Shown in pieces: positions 35,612-48,923 of a stretch of 64,000 bases of DNA. Within the stretch, counting starts at the first letter, position 1, and each line of letters opens with the position of its first letter. The stretch is taken from contig OX387187.1 in the NCBI GenBank assembly GCA_947561395.2, forward strand, positions 28,873,829 to 28,937,828. The letters run 5' to 3'. The notes under the pieces are model-generated. The model was given only the letters and a program-made list of their open reading frames with translations, ran no database searches and was not told the origin of the DNA. The position numbers and the translations under genes are program-made. This DNA comes from Buxus sempervirens. Its lineage: Eukaryota > Streptophyta > Magnoliopsida > Buxales > Buxaceae.

Positions 35612-36721
35612 GGCTGCGTTTGGTAACGCTTTTCAGAAGTACTTTTTTGCTTTTGAAAGCAAAAAATTGCTTTTAAAAGCAAAAGTACCGTTTGGTAACG
35701 CACACGAGAAGCAATTTACTAAAAGCAAAGAAGCAATTTTATTGCTTTTCACCGGAAGCAACAAAACGTTGCTTCTCAATTTTTTTACAAAATTGCTTTC
35801 AAAACCCCTCGATACCCTATTGCTTTATTCCTATATTAAAGATGATGCCTCTATACTCACTTAAGAAGCAACAACGTATTGTTATTGCTAGAACCGGCAA
35901 AATGCCACCCGACCCGACGGGTCAACCTGATTATAAATGGGTTGGGTTGACCCGTTTATTAATTGGGTTTCCCCAACCCGCCAGTAATCGGGTCAACTCG
36001 ATTATGACCCGCCAACCCGACGGGTAACCCGATTAAAAAAAAAAAAGATGGCAAAAGTATCATGTTTCAACCTAATTAACCCCAAAACCCAACCCGAACC
36101 CGATCCAATTAACCCCAACCCTATTTTAATAATATTTTTTGAAAAATAAAAATAATAATAAACACGTTTATTGGCGGGTTGGGTTTGGGTTTGGGTTGGG
36201 GGTTTCCAACCCGCCTTAATTTAGTCCAACCCGATTATGACCCGATTAACCCCAACCCAATTATGATGCAACCCGAGATGAGCTAGCAGGTTCAAGTTCA
36301 GAACAACCCATAGAGATTGATGTGATGGCTAGATCTCGATGAAAGATGTTATAATTAAGAGACTCAATTGCACGTAGACTAGCTAGTGCATATGGATTAG
36401 CACAATGGTGATATTAGATACTTGTTTAGTTATTTGAATGTAATTAAATGACTATTTTATGAATCTTTTATAATATTGGACTTATATTTTTTAGTATATT
36501 TCTAAGTACAATACATAAATTATGTACAATACTTTTATGGAAGCAAAAAGCAATTTCTATGTTATTGCAATTACCAAACATGCTTTTTTGCTTCTTAGAA
36601 GCAAAGCAAAAGTTTACCAAACGCATTTGCTTCAAGAAAAGATCTTTCAAAAAGCATAAAATTGCTTTTTTGCTTTCTTGCTTTTAGAAGCAAAAAAGCA
36701 AAAGCGTTACCAAACGCAGCC
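35612..36721. mobile_element. MITE, Tourist/Harbinger-like, TSD TAA
   Basis: Terminal inverted repeats GGCTGCGTTTGGTAACGCTT (35612 on) and its complement ending at 36721 are flanked by TAA on both sides (35609-35611, 36722-36724). Each end has several subterminal GCAAAAGC/GCTTTTGC and GTTTGGTAA copies. The interior 35900-36290 is made of AACCCG/CGGGTT repeats in both orientations. No transposase. The TAA duplication and GGCTGCGTTTGG ends fit PIF/Harbinger-derived MITEs. Confidence 0.85.
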
Positions 36722-36816
36722 TAAATCTTTTTCAAATATGGTACAGCATAAAATGAGGAATCCAGAAGAGGGTAGCTTAAAACCATGCAAGCAGTAACAA
36801 GACATACAAGTAACTT

Positions 36817-39800
36817 CTACCAGCTCAATGAATTCTTCGACTGCTGAACTTTTGCATTATATGAAGCTTCCATCTCCTCCTGCAGCAAGTAGCAACCACC
36901 AAATTTCATTCAACAGAAACTTTTACCCATTTTTCAGTTTGTCAATTGTTTTCTTGTCTAGATATAAAAATGTTAAGTACTGGTATATAATGCCTCTGCA
37001 ACATAAGGGCTATTTGCATTTTAAGTGACTTTGTAGGACTACTAGTTTATTTCACCAAATACTCAAACACAAAGAAATTTTAAGGAGGTAACGGTGACCT
37101 TGCAAGATTTCAGTAGGGGTTTTAGGAATGCTGATCTGAAAAACCTTACTGATTTGTTTAGTGAAGTTTTCTCCCATTCTGCCATCAAACACAAAAATTT
37201 GTAACAATATAAGGTCATAAAGCAAATTTCATGTATCCATGTCGGTGTTGACTACGCTAGTAAATGTGTAGCACTTATCATGGGAAATCTAAGACATCCA
37301 CCACAATAGTGTAGCAGTGAAGTATGTGCAGGACTTGGAGCACATCCTTTGATAGGCCATACCTACAGGATCTCCAAGAATGCCTAAGAATATCCAGAAA
37401 GATAATGACAATCCAGGAGAAGATTGATCCAGGGATTTGATCTGGACAGAAAGCATGTTTTGGTACTTAAATTATGGAAGAAGAGTCACACCCTTGCCTG
37501 TGGCCCTGGGTGTGGGTCAACTGCTTGAGTTTTGCCATTTAAAGGCATGCCCCTACATAAGAAATAAAAAATAAAAAATCAACAGTAAAATATCCTAGTT
37601 TTCTGTCAACATACCATCACCCTTATCTGCTCTCAAACCCCCCATGTTGAGTTCTTCCAAAAGCTGCAGATTAACAAATATTAACACATATTTCACAAGA
37701 ACAAAACTAAATCACAATATCATACTTTAAACACCAGCTCACGGGCAGAAATGTCCGAAAAATCAAACCAAAGTGCTACTCCAGAGAGATTCCAAACCAG
37801 ACAAGCAAGCATAATTTTAACTATATGGCAACAAGACAATCTACTGAATTGCAAATAATGTGACTAAGATCCGGCACACCTATTGGATGACCTATGTCCA
37901 TTAGCAAGTAAACCATGAGTCCAAAGCGAAAGGAACCGTAAGTGCTAAAATTATGTGATATTCATAGGCCACTAGCTTAAGATAATAAACTCTGCTACCA
38001 ACAACCAATTAAAAATAATTGTATGACAAAACCTTTAATACTCTGTGGTTCAGAGTTCCATGTCTCTTAATACTACTTTATCAATTCAGATAACACAGCA
38101 AACTTGCCTGCAAGAAAAGAATTACAGGATTTATAACAGACTTAATTCGGGAGCCAACTAGTTCTTGTGAAAGTAGTGATGTCTGATGGTGGAAAACCAA
38201 CAGAATTGTTCTCAAATCCCTTAACCAATGCAAACAAACCACCACCAGAAAGGCTTATTATATGATTCTAACTGATCAATTGCATTTTTGGTTTTCAGAA
38301 GAAGAAATATTGTAGAATAGAAGAGAAATAAGGAAGGGAAAACAAAAAAGTAAAGAAAAAGATTTCATGCTTTAAACAGATCATCTGATCAAGCAGCCAG
38401 TTAAGTTTATGATGGCTAGATATCTCAAATTGAAACCTCCCATTATCCAAGAGGTGCATAGCAAAATCCCACTCCTATATTCATCAATAAATGCTACCAT
38501 TCATGTATGACATTCTATGAACGCCTTTTGCAGAAGCGGTAGTGGACAGAAACACATAATATAAATATTAAATGTGTATTTACTGAAATTTCAACACGCA
38601 TTTATGTGGATTTACTGAAATTTTCTCACCAGTTGCTAACTTATGAGCAAAAAGCTTACCTTGGAAAGGGTTGGCACATTTGTAGGATCAAATTCCTCAC
38701 AACGGTCAGGATCAATTGGAACACAAACACGGCCTGACGAAAATAGCAAGAACTTAGCAAACATTGAGAAGCATACAGCTCCTGCTGACTCCAAGAACAG
38801 AAGATGCTTGAGAATAATAATTATTTAAGTTTTTTTTCCTATTAGCATGCCCTTTCTTCTGGACAACGTTTATTGTCTCAATGCCATCAGTGAACTGAGT
38901 GATTTAAATTTTAGCATGCCCTTTCTTCTGGACAACGTTTATTGTCTCAATGCCCTTTCTTCTAGACAACCTTTCTTTGGCAGCACATTGTTGATATTTC
39001 AGAAGTCCTGACTCGCTCAAAATGGTTTAAATTTTAGCAGCACGATGCAGAGTACCATGGAAATTTAGCTAGAAATAATTTTTTTTTGTTTTTTTATTAC
39101 AGAAGAAGCGTATAATGATTGTAAATTAGGAATATCATTCATAAGCTTAATCATTCATAACTGAGTGATATAATAAGAATATAACCATTCATGAGCATAA
39201 ATAAGAAAATATCAAACACATTCGTAAGGTAAAAATGCAACAAATTGAGCAAACCCAACAGAAAATGGCAACCAATGGTAGCTGGTAAAAAAAACCCATT
39301 TTATCTCATATATAATTGAAGTAGTTCTAACTAGATTAGAGCCTTAACAATAGAAATAAACTAGGATACTGAAGAATCATGTTAATTCACTCATGAAGGG
39401 GTGCAACTTGGTTATGTTCGGTCTGGGTTGGCCTCAACCCAAAACCAAACCAAACCAAGGTCACAGACTTTTAACCTAAAATCAAACCGAACCAAATGGA
39501 AAACCCAGAGCCAAACCAAAGTTAATTAGGGTTAATTGGTTTAATGTAAAAAAGTATATTTTAAGCTGGGTTCAGTTCGGTTCAATCAAAACATCAACCC
39601 AAAACGAGCCAAAGTTAATTCAGTTTACAGATTTTCAAACCAAAATCAAATCCTATGGTTTGAAACCCAACCCAAACCAACCCAAAGTCTGTTTCTGTTT
39701 GGGTTGGTCAGTTCTCAGTTTTAACCAATCCGAGTTACACCCCTACCATATTATTCAACCAACTAAAGCTAACCTAAGATCCATTCACCCAGTGTGTTTT

Positions 39801-40135
39801 TCTCCATCCTCATATTCTCCATGTTTCCCACGATGCAAATGGCTTTCCAAGGTCAGTGGTCTTTGATAAAATCATGGATTCTCAGCAAACACAATCTGAT
39901 GCACCTAATTCCATATCAAACATATTCACACTAAGTTAATTGCTTTTATCCACAAGGCATCAACTAATCAGTCAATCAAATTCCTTATCTCATGGATAAA
40001 CTCATAGCATGACATATTCTAATCTTTACAGTGAAATGCATTTTAACTACCAGGAAAAAAAATTAGCCTTTTTAAAATCATATTTGGTTCCCACATCTAC
40101 ATACCTATTTTGGGGTGCACAAAGAATGGTGCCTT
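36817..40135 (-). CDS. DNA primase small subunit, C-terminal five exons
   Basis: The small primase subunit synthesises RNA primers within the nuclear DNA polymerase alpha-primase complex. Five minus-strand exons join in phase: 40105-40135 (KAPFFVHPKI), 38660-38733 (GRVCVPIDPDRCEEFDPTNV, PTLSK), 37615-37663 (LLEELNMGGLRADKGD), 37099-37178 (EWEKTSLNKSVRFFRSAFLK, PLLKSCK) and 36817-36879 (EEMEASYNAKVQQSKNSLSW, stop). All acceptors are AG and all donors GT; the phases 0, 1, 0, 1, 0 agree at every junction. These 98 residues match the end of the eukaryotic primase small subunit. The catalytic N-terminal part is not in the window: a Tekay-like fossil begins about 100 bp upstream of the first exon. 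The exons show no frameshift, so the gene may be intact with a very large intron, or be a 3' remnant. Confidence 0.88.
38845..38958. repeat. Tandem duplication in a primase intron region
   Basis: TTAGCATGCCCTTTCTTCTGG and following text (about 45 bp) occurs at about 38845 and again at about 38914, with a partial third copy after it. It lies between the exons at 38660-38733 and 40105-40135. Confidence 0.8.
39405..39745. repeat. AACC/GGTT-rich segment in a primase intron
   Basis: Repeated AACCAAACC and GGTTCGGTT motifs in both orientations, giving strong self-complementarity. Possibly a degraded MITE; no terminal repeats could be fixed. Confidence 0.5.
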
Positions 40136-40239
40136 CTGCAAATGATTCATATGTTTTGAAACCTGAAATAAACCAGATGGATTTCATGAGAATATGATTC
40201 ACATCCACAGATTCCTAAGCAGAAAAAGGGTAGGGGAAG

Positions 40240-41582
40240 GGGTTGGTCCTTAGTCAATGTATTCATCATATATCCACAACCCAAACCAATCCTGCTGCAT
40301 TAGTACACAACCCAAACCAATCCTGGATGCATCACAATAAACAGAGAAAGGCTCATCCATGGATGGTACAATCAATACTGGGGTCGTGGTCAATCTCTGC
40401 TTCAACAACTGAAAACTCTGCTCACATTTGTCATCCCACTTAAACTGAACTGCCTTCTTAATTAAATTAGACAATGGTGCTGCTATCTTGGAAAAACCCT
40501 CAATAAATCGGTGGTAAATCAATACTGCGGACCTCTGTCACTGTGGTAGGTCTAGGCCAATCTACAACTGCCTGGACCTTGGCGGGGTCTACTAAAATAC
40601 CCTCACCTTAGATGATGTGACCAAGGAAAGAGATCTGCCTCAGCCAAAACTGGCACTTATTGAACTTGGCATATAACCGATGGTGCCTCAAGGTCTAAAG
40701 TACTACTCTCAAATGACCAACATGCTCCTCCTGGGTCCCAAAATAGACCAATATATCATCTATGAACACCAACACAAAACTATCCAAATTCTGGTGGAAA
40801 ATTCGGTTCATAAGGTCCATGAATACTGCTGGGGCATTAGTCAACCCAAACGGCATGACTAGAAACTCATAGTGGCCATACCGAGTCCGAAATGTTGTCT
40901 TCTCTATATCTTCCTCAACCACTCTCAACTGATGGTAGCATGATCTCAAATCAATCTTGGAAAACCAAGATGCGCCTCTCAACTGATCAAATAAATCATC
41001 GATCCTAGGCAAATGGTACTTGTTCTTAACCGTAACTTGGTTAAGCTGCCTGTAATCGATGCACATGCACATACTACCATCCTTCTTCGGCACAAAAAGA
41101 ACTGGTGCACCCCATGGTGATACACTAGGTCTGATGAATCCTTTCTCCAACATCTCATCTATCTGCTTCTTTAATTCGTCTTGCTCTGGCTTTGCCAGCC
41201 TGTAAGGTGGCTTAGACACAAGAGCCGTACCAGGCTGAAGCTGGATCCTGAAATCAATGGCTCTAGTGGGTGGTAGTCCTGGCAGATCATCAGGAAAGAC
41301 ATCTGCGAACTCAAATACCACTGGCACCTCAGCAAGACTAAATGTGCTACCACTGGTCTCCTCTACTGCAACTGAAGCAACTAACCCAATTCGACTATCC
41401 AATCCCTCACAGATAAAGCAAAAAGTCGGCTGCTTAGGTTTACTAACTATAACTGTCCCCTTGTGGCAGTCGATAGTGACATAGTGTCGGAACAACCAAT
41501 CTATACCCCATATTACATCAAAGCCGCTGAACTCCGGCTCAATCAAATCCCCAGGTAACTCTACCCGAGCCAACCTGATCAT
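40240..41582 (-). mobile_element. Tekay/Del-like Ty3 fossil: protease end, RT, RNase H start
   Basis: The minus-strand reverse transcriptase is clear: [77 protein letters not shown] and the FIDDILVY active-site block. An RNase H start (PFSVYCDASRIGLGCVLMQ) lies at 40250-40520. The protease end precedes RT. Integrase and the 3' LTR are absent. The element is broken and incomplete; its Gag lies at 41583-44829. Confidence 0.9.
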
Positions 41583-42125
41583 GCAATCTCTATAAACAAT
41601 CTGGACCGGTCTCCCCCAAAGGTGTGTGCACAGATAGAGAGCAATCCAATGTTGTAGGCAACAATCCTATACGATGTGCACATGTAGGCGTAATAAATGA
41701 TCTAAATGCTCCAGAATCAAAAAGACATACAGCAGATCTACCACAAGTAAAAAGTATACCTCCAACAACCTCTGGTGCTCCAGGCTCCTCCTCATGAACC
41801 TCAACTGCATATACTTTGGCTGCCTGCTTCTGGTCTGGCCTAGGTGCAGCGCCTCAGTCCTGGGGTCCTATCCTGCCCTGCTGTCTCTATCCTACAGGTG
41901 CCCTAGGTGCTGGTAAAGTCTGAGTCTGAGTCAATGCACCCGATGGCTGTGATCCCAAAGGAGGACGGCCCATCTGCAAATTCTGATAAGTGGCAGGGTA
42001 AGAACAGCCCGAGACATGGTGCCCAAACTTGCCACATCTAAAACATGCCTCGTGTGCTATGCATGGTCCTAGAACATGGAATCACTCACACCGCTGGCAT
42101 CTTGGAGGGCCAGGTCTGTAGGTCT
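41583..42125 (-). mobile_element. Tekay/Del-like fossil: Gag zinc knuckle to protease
   Basis: Minus-strand CFRCGKFGHHVSGC near 42000-42050 is the Gag zinc knuckle. It is continuous with RT downstream and separated from the rest of Gag by LTR A1. The target-site duplication GGTCT is at 42121-42125. Confidence 0.8.
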
Positions 42126-43923
42126 TGTAGACACCCCAAATTGCACTAAAAATGAGAAAATAATTGAAAATATTAATTGGGATTTGAAACAGGTCAAAAA
42201 AGTATAAAATCTGGCCAAACTGATCATGACCGTATTTTGTTTACGGTCTGGTCATACCTACAGTTGATATACGGTCACGGCGTGCCCGTATTAATAATAC
42301 GGGCAGGGCGTGACCGTAATATATATACGGGCCCGGGGGTCTTTGTGCGAATTTTACCTTTTTGATTTTTGAGCCTTATCTGCACCCAAATATCTCTCCT
42401 GGATAAGCGAATTCTCTTATTTATCTGTTCGAATTATCTCATTTATCCTTGTTGGCCATAGATGGGCATTATCCTTGTATTTAACTCAATCTGGAACTCT
42501 ATCTTGCCAAACCTTAGACCAACCATGCCCCTGTGTTTGCCTATAAATAGAGGGCCTTTCCTCAAGCAAAGGGCCACGAAATTTTGAAGTCCAAGGAACT
42601 CCAAGAGAAGAGAAGAACCCCTGCTGCCTGCCTGCTCAATCCAGGTAAGTCTCTTATCCCTTTTATTTTCTGTTCTAGAAATAATAGGATCTTCTCCATT
42701 GCTGTAGAATAAGGCCTTCTTTTATTTTGTATTCCTAAACTTGTCTCTAAGTACCTCAAGAGTCTCTCTAGCCGTAAAACGTGAAGAGAGAGCTAAGGGA
42801 AAAGAGAACAGGTGGATCCCTAGAATAGAACCCCATATCTGTTTTTTTCTTTTTTTCTAGAATAAGGCCTTTGATTGTGTTTGTATCACCAAACCTATCT
42901 CCAAGTACCTCAAGAGTCTCTCTAGCCGTAAAACGTGAAGAGAGAGCTAGGGGAAAAGAGAACAGGTGGATCCGTAGGGTAGACCCCCATGTGCTCTGAT
43001 TTGTGAGATGTGGCTGCTTGTGATATCCTGATCATGTTTTAATGGTTTTATTTTATATCTGGATGAATCCTATGAGTTCATGATGTTTATAGCATGAGAT
43101 CCCCACTTTTTTCTAAAATTTGGATTTTCACCACTTTTGCACCTATAGCACTGTTTTCGTGATTTTTGTGATTTTAGGCTAAGATCTTGGATTTATCATG
43201 ATCAATATGGTAGATCTGGATCTAGAAGCCTGAAAGTAAATTCTAGGGTTTCATGATGTGATTTTTGAGTCCTTTTCTATTTTTGAGAGAAGACCCTACG
43301 GTCTCAGTTCTTCCCTTTTGATGTTCTTCATCTATGTGGGTATTTTTGGTTTTTATTTTCTGATTTAATGTGAAATTTGGGCTTTATCTATGTCCTGGAC
43401 TGTTCAAGTTCAATTTTGAAATATTTTATAAAAATCATATTTTTCTAGATTTCTAGAATTTGACTTGAAGCCAGATTTTTGGATTTTTCACTTTAAATTG
43501 ATTTTATTTGATTTTATCTCAATTTTGTTTTGATCATGAAACCCTAGGAATGGTATGATCATATTTGAAAGTTCTGGATCAACCAGACTATTCATATGAA
43601 AAAACCATACAATTTTGTGATTTTTTGTGATTTTTATAACAAGCTTTTTCCTTTATTTCAACATGAACAATACCTGGCAACCACCTTGTGTGGATGAATA
43701 GGGGTGCCTAACACCTTCCCCTGTTCATAACCTAATCCCCTTACCCATCTCTGGTTGTTTTTTTTTAAAGAGGGTTATTTTTACCCTAAATTTGCCTTTT
43801 GTGCTTATTTGATATTTTGGTGTCCATTCACACCTAAATTGAATGGTGGCGACTCTGTGTTTTTAATTGATCCCGCGTGATGATTGAGGAAGTCATTAGA
43901 TTGATTTTTTCCCATGTCTCACA
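42126..43923 (+). mobile_element. A-family solo LTR (copy A1), TSD GGTCT
   Basis: TGTAGACACCCC at 42126 to GTCTCACA at 43923, 1798 bp, with perfect GGTCT duplications (42121-42125, 43924-43928) inside the Gag of the Tekay-like fossil. It carries a CCCGTA-type array (42228-42332), TATA CTATAAATAG at 42541-42550, donor CCAG|GTAAGT near 42645 and a TGGTGGCGACTCTG core about 75 bp from the end. Confidence 0.95.
42228..42332 (+). repeat. Palindrome array of A1 (CCCGTA/ACCGTA, 21 bp / 28 bp)
   Basis: Units start at 42228, 42256 (degenerate), 42284 and 42312, exactly 28 bp apart. The third is GCCCGTATTA-A-TAATACGGGC. Other A copies (A3, A4, A5) have the TCCGAC 25/39 module here instead. Confidence 0.88.
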
Positions 43924-44829
43924 GGTCTGCTCACCACTAGGTCTGCTGCTCTGACCTTCAGTCTTATGCTTCTTGACTACTTGAGCCAACTGCCTTTGTG
44001 GAAACCTGAATCTACCCTGATCTTACCGCTTTTCATCAATCAGGCGCTCTGCTCTCTCAGCTCGATGGACTAACTCTGAATACTTGGTGCACTCAACCAC
44101 TGACACCCGGTCTCTAATCTCAGACCTCAATCCCCTTTCAAAGTGCTCCCGTCAATCTGCCTTACTAGAAACCATATGAGGGACAAACCGGGATAGCTCG
44201 TCAAAACAGGCCTCATACTGTAATACCGTCTGTCCTTCTTGGGAGATACATGAACGCCCTCGCCTTCTGACGACGGAACTCAACTGTGAAGTAGCGCTCA
44301 AAGAAGAGCTCCCTAAATCTCCCCTATGTAATCTGCTCATCTTGCTTAGCCCTCCTCTTCATAGAACGCCACCAATGGACGGCCTCTCCCTCGACCATGA
44401 AAGTGGCCAGTCTAACCCGATGGTCCTCAGGGCACTCCATACCGTCAAATATCCACTCCATCCTTACCATCCACCCCTTGACCTCCATAGGGTCTGCCTG
44501 ACCTCCAAAAGATGGTGGTCATATCTTATGGAACCTCTCTCGCTCCCGTGCACCATAGTCATCCACATGGTCTCTCCTCGGGGCCCTCTCATCTCCACAA
44601 TTCCTCTCCACTCTGCCAATCAAGTCGGTAACAGCCCCAATGGCTCTCCGGATATCCTCGTATGTGGCAGGGGCAACAGCAGGTGGTGGAGGAGGAATAG
44701 GCTACTCTACAGTTGGAGGGTCCACATACTGCTCTACCTGAGAGGCCACAACTGGCTCTAACTCCCCATCTGGCCTCATCCTAGCAACAGATGCAGGTCT
44801 ACTTCTGGCTCTCGCTCGAGTGTTCATAT
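43924..44829 (-). mobile_element. Tekay/Del-like fossil: Gag N-terminal part
   Basis: Minus-strand Gag begins near 44829 (MNTRARARSRPA) and includes the Gag domain with CPEDHRVRLATFMVEGEAVH near 44380-44460. It is broken. It is upstream of the zinc knuckle, from which LTR A1 separates it. Confidence 0.8.
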
Positions 44830-44969
44830 CGATAAATCAGGTGCAAAAGACAAATATTTAATTAGACAAGGTGGATCTCTCATCCTAGAAAAATATTTAA
44901 GATACTATTTAGCGTATCACACATCCCCAATCCTTGCCTAAAGGTCAGCTACGTAGGGTAGGATCCTAT

Positions 44970-44984
44970 TTTGCTCTAATACCA
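44970..44984 (-). other. Primer-binding site, tRNA-Met-like
   Basis: The minus strand reads TGGTATTAGAGCAAA a few bases after the LTR end at 44989, close to TGGTATCAGAGC for initiator tRNA-Met. Confidence 0.75.
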
Positions 44985-45886
44985 TCTCTGTAACGCCCCA
45001 GATCCAGGTTTATATGAAAACATAAACCCAAACCTAATACATTAGGATAGGGCCCGGAAAATACTATTCCAGACAAAAATAAATTCAAATAGCATAATCA
45101 GAGTGTAGAAATAAAAGACATTTTCTTCAAAGAAGCACGGAATAACAAACCAAAAATAATCCAATGATAATAATCCAATGATGAAGTCTGGAAAGGGTTA
45201 ACTAATATAAAATAATCCAACATCCACCAAAATCCTCAAACATAAACCAAATCATCTATCAATGTCCTCTTGAACCTACACAGGAATGATATAATATTCT
45301 TCCTGGTAGTCACAGTAATCCCCAGAAGTATCTACCCCAGCGACATCCTCTCCAGGAATATCTGAAAACAAAACTAATAAAACAATAATGTGAGAAACAA
45401 CACCGCAGTAAGTAGTCATACAAATAGTTGGTAATAGTAAAATATGCAACGATTAATCAGGATAACCACAATGATATACAGTTCAGCAACAAATAAATGA
45501 AAATAATCAAACAATTATATCACCTCATGGGACTCATGAAACAGTAAACTAGCGAAAGAGAGTAGACATGTGCCAATATGCTACTTAACCGAATTACCAG
45601 CGGACCAACCACACCTGCTGACTAGCTATTCAATACCAACAGAAGAACTCAACCATGGGTTAGCATGTACGGCCCAACCTATCCAAGAGTGGTTAACGTA
45701 GCAACCGACCTATCTAAGAGCGGTACCATCCTCGAGATGATGGAATGCCTATGACACAGAATTCAAACCACTCTAGAAAACATTTCACTTACTAACTATT
45801 CTATGGATCCATATAACTGTTAAGCCCACTCAACAGTGAAAAACCAAACCAGGGAATGGACATACTTCCCAATAACAACCACATAT

Positions 45887-48489
45887 TGTGAGACATGGAA
45901 AATCACCTAGATGATTTCCTCATCATCACACGGGGTTTACAAAGGGTTGGAGTCGTCACCATTCAAGTTAAGGTGTGAATGGACACCAAAGGGATCATAA
46001 AAATGTAAAATAGAGTTTAAAGTAACTCTAATTCATGGTTAAATCCAGAAATCAGGTAAGGGGATTAGGTTATGAGTAGCAGAATGTATTAGGCACCCCC
46101 ACTCATCCACACAAGATGGTTGCCACATGCTGTTCATGCTTCAAAATTACTTGCTAACATAAATCCATCAAAAGTGCTTGAAAAGCAACAAACACATGTG
46201 TGATTCCTCCATAGGAGTAGTTAGTTAAATTCTGGACTCTCTCTATGGATATATCACCTCTAGAACTTCAAGATTAGGTAAAAATCAAAGTAAAGATTAA
46301 AGAAAATCAAATTAAAACAAATCTGGAAAAATCAATAAGAGATGAAGTTACATTAGCTTGAAAACTTTTACCATTCATAAATCATTCAATTCAAATTCAA
46401 TTTGAGTGAAACCAAAGCCATTAGAAAGCTGGTATGAAGTAAAATAATCAGTAAAAAAAAAATCAGCTCAGTCTGATTTAAAACCAAAGAGAAATACTCA
46501 ATCCAATCTACTATTGTAAATCTGCAAAAGCGGCGAGTAACCAACTTTGAAACTCTATTCGTGGAGACTGGCTCCATATAAATCCTTAAAAACTTGCATG
46601 AATGAAGTATTTGATGCCATATTTTGAATGAAATAGGTCTCACACAAAACTCCATCCATTTGTGACTTGTGCGACCTCTCGAACATGCCTAGAGGATCAC
46701 TGATCAACTCATAACTCTGCTAATGAGCAGCTCTGAGTCAATCAAACATACAAGACACAAGCCAAATTGAAAACTCTTGAAATTAATTGGATTTGAAAAT
46801 AGACTCATAAAGAAAAACACAGAGATTAAAATCACTTAAATCGGATTTAAAATGAGCAAATGGTGCTCGATCAAAGTGACAAGTTCAGTAATCTTATCTG
46901 AACTGACCTGTCGACTTTGATCAGATGGTATCAAAAATTCACTCCAAATAAATTGCTACAATTTAACAGACACAAACTAGACATCTTCACCTATCACATG
47001 TCTTTGGAATCATTCAAAAATTCATCTAGATGATGAAGTTATGAGTGTTCTAAAACAGGGTATAGGTTCTGTCCAGGTTTGAAAACTCAGAGTAAAAAAT
47101 GAGACAAAACAGTGAGTGTGTGCAATGGATTCGATTAAACTTGCTTGAACTCACTAACATTGAGTTGGAAAAATGCTCAGAACAACTTCAAGATGAACAT
47201 GGTGAAATAGTTGGAGAGGAAGAACTAACCTCTTATTAGTTGGAGAGGAAGAACTAAGTTCATCCACAAAAGCTTGAAATAAAGAGTTTAGACCATAGGG
47301 TCTTCTCTCAAAGATTGAAATCACTAAAATCCACTCATGAAGTCTTAGGAATTTGCTCTAAGGCCATTGATCTCAGATTTACCATATTGAACATGGTGAA
47401 TCCAAGATCTAGCATATTCTTGACAAAATGGAAGTGATACGTGTGTTATTGTGTGTAAATCAAATTTCTAGGAGAAAATGGGGATCTAAAGCTATAGAGA
47501 GCATAGATCACTGTGTTTTCTCCAGATTTAAAACACAATCACCTTAGAAAAATAACAATCACAATCAAATCAAAAATGCAATCACAAGATGGTTCTAAAC
47601 CTAAAGTTCCATTCCAGCTTCCTTTTCCCCAAGCTCTCTCTTCACTTTTTACGGCTAAAGAGGATTCTTAGGTACTTTAGAAGTGGTTTGGGGCTCCAAA
47701 CACACACTAGGGCCTTACACTACAAAAAGGTTCAAGGAGAGAATGCTGGAATGTAAAAAAATGAAGAAGAGAAGGAAGTAGTCTTACTTTAGTAGCTGGG
47801 GAGAGTTGAGACAGCAATTCGGCAGAGCTTCACTTCTTCTTCCATAGCCTTCAAGCTTCAAAATAGCAGCCCTTTGCAAAAGGAGAGCCCCTCTATTTAT
47901 AGTCATAGCCAAGGGTATAAAAGACCCAAGGGTAGGCCAATAAATCCTTCTAGATTATTCCAATTCAAACCAAAGGCTTGAATTAAAGAAATTCAATAAG
48001 TTTCGAAGGGCAAAATAGGGAGATCAAGTCTCCCAGAGAGAGGTAATATGCATAAATAAGGCTCAGATCTCGAGCCTTTTCACAAATGACCAAAATGAGC
48101 ACAACCGCATACACAGTGCGGTTTAGACCAAACCGCCCTCTACTTGTGGTTACGGCAAAACTATACTCAAACCGCACACTTAGTGCGATCAAAATTCCGT
48201 TACACGCTAATGATTGCTGCTGATGTGGCCTAACGGCCTAGGCTTCTAGAAGCCACATGGCAGCCCACTTGCGCGCACGCAAGAAGCATGAAGCTGACCA
48301 CACATCAAGTGCAGTCGCAACCGCACATCATATGCGGCCAAGACCAAATGACCAAAAATCGCATTGCATGTGTGGTCAGCACTTTTTTGAATATTTTTGA
48401 GTTTTTGACACTTGTCAAAGCTCAATTAAATCATTTAAAATTCATTTTCAATGATCTCTCATATTGTAGTGCAATTTGGGGTGTCTACA
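45887..48489 (-). mobile_element. A-family solo LTR (copy A2), TSD CATAT
   Basis: TGTGAGACATGG at 45887 to GGTGTCTACA at 48489, 2603 bp, with perfect CATAT duplications (45882-45886, 48490-48494). The TATA box (CTATAAATAG on the minus strand) is at 47893-47902 and a donor-like AAAGTAAGAC near 47789. It has an ACCGCA-type palindrome array at 48103-48377. Confidence 0.95.
48103..48377 (-). repeat. Palindrome array of A2 (ACCGCA type, 21 bp)
   Basis: 21-bp units start at 48103, 48131 (28 bp apart) and 48170, and after a linker at 48296, 48319 and 48357. Examples are AACCGCAT-ACACA-GTGCGGTT and CCGCA-CATCATA-TGCGG. Spacing is less regular than in other arrays. Confidence 0.75.
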
Positions 48490-48923
48490 CATATACAAAA
48501 CCATATCTGTAGTAATAAGAACAAACCAAGCACCTGCCTTGTCACAACTATGACCCAAGAACCCAAACAAGTGGTACCAAGTCATATGTCCAAACTCCAG
48601 GTTTCAACGGGCAACTATGTCCTGAATGTGTATCGACACCTTCGATGCACAAAATACATTCATATAACCCAAATACAGGTGTAGAAACTCTTAAAATCAA
48701 ATTTGGTTAAGAATAGAATTGTTTGGAACAATAGTATTAAGTTGAACAACCTCTTTGGTAATATCTACCCAAATTTCTTATAAAAATGAATTTTAAACAT
48801 CCGCCGGTGCAAACTATCTCTAAATACCCTAAACTTGATGGTACATAGGTTAAAAATGGATAAAAACAATTTCGTAGTGAAAAACTAGGCTGGTTGGCAA
48901 TTTTCCAAAATCTGACAGATGGG

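Noticed and set aside
41752-41880. Opposite-strand ORFs over the Tekay-like RT region
   Set aside because: Shadows of the retroelement reading frame.
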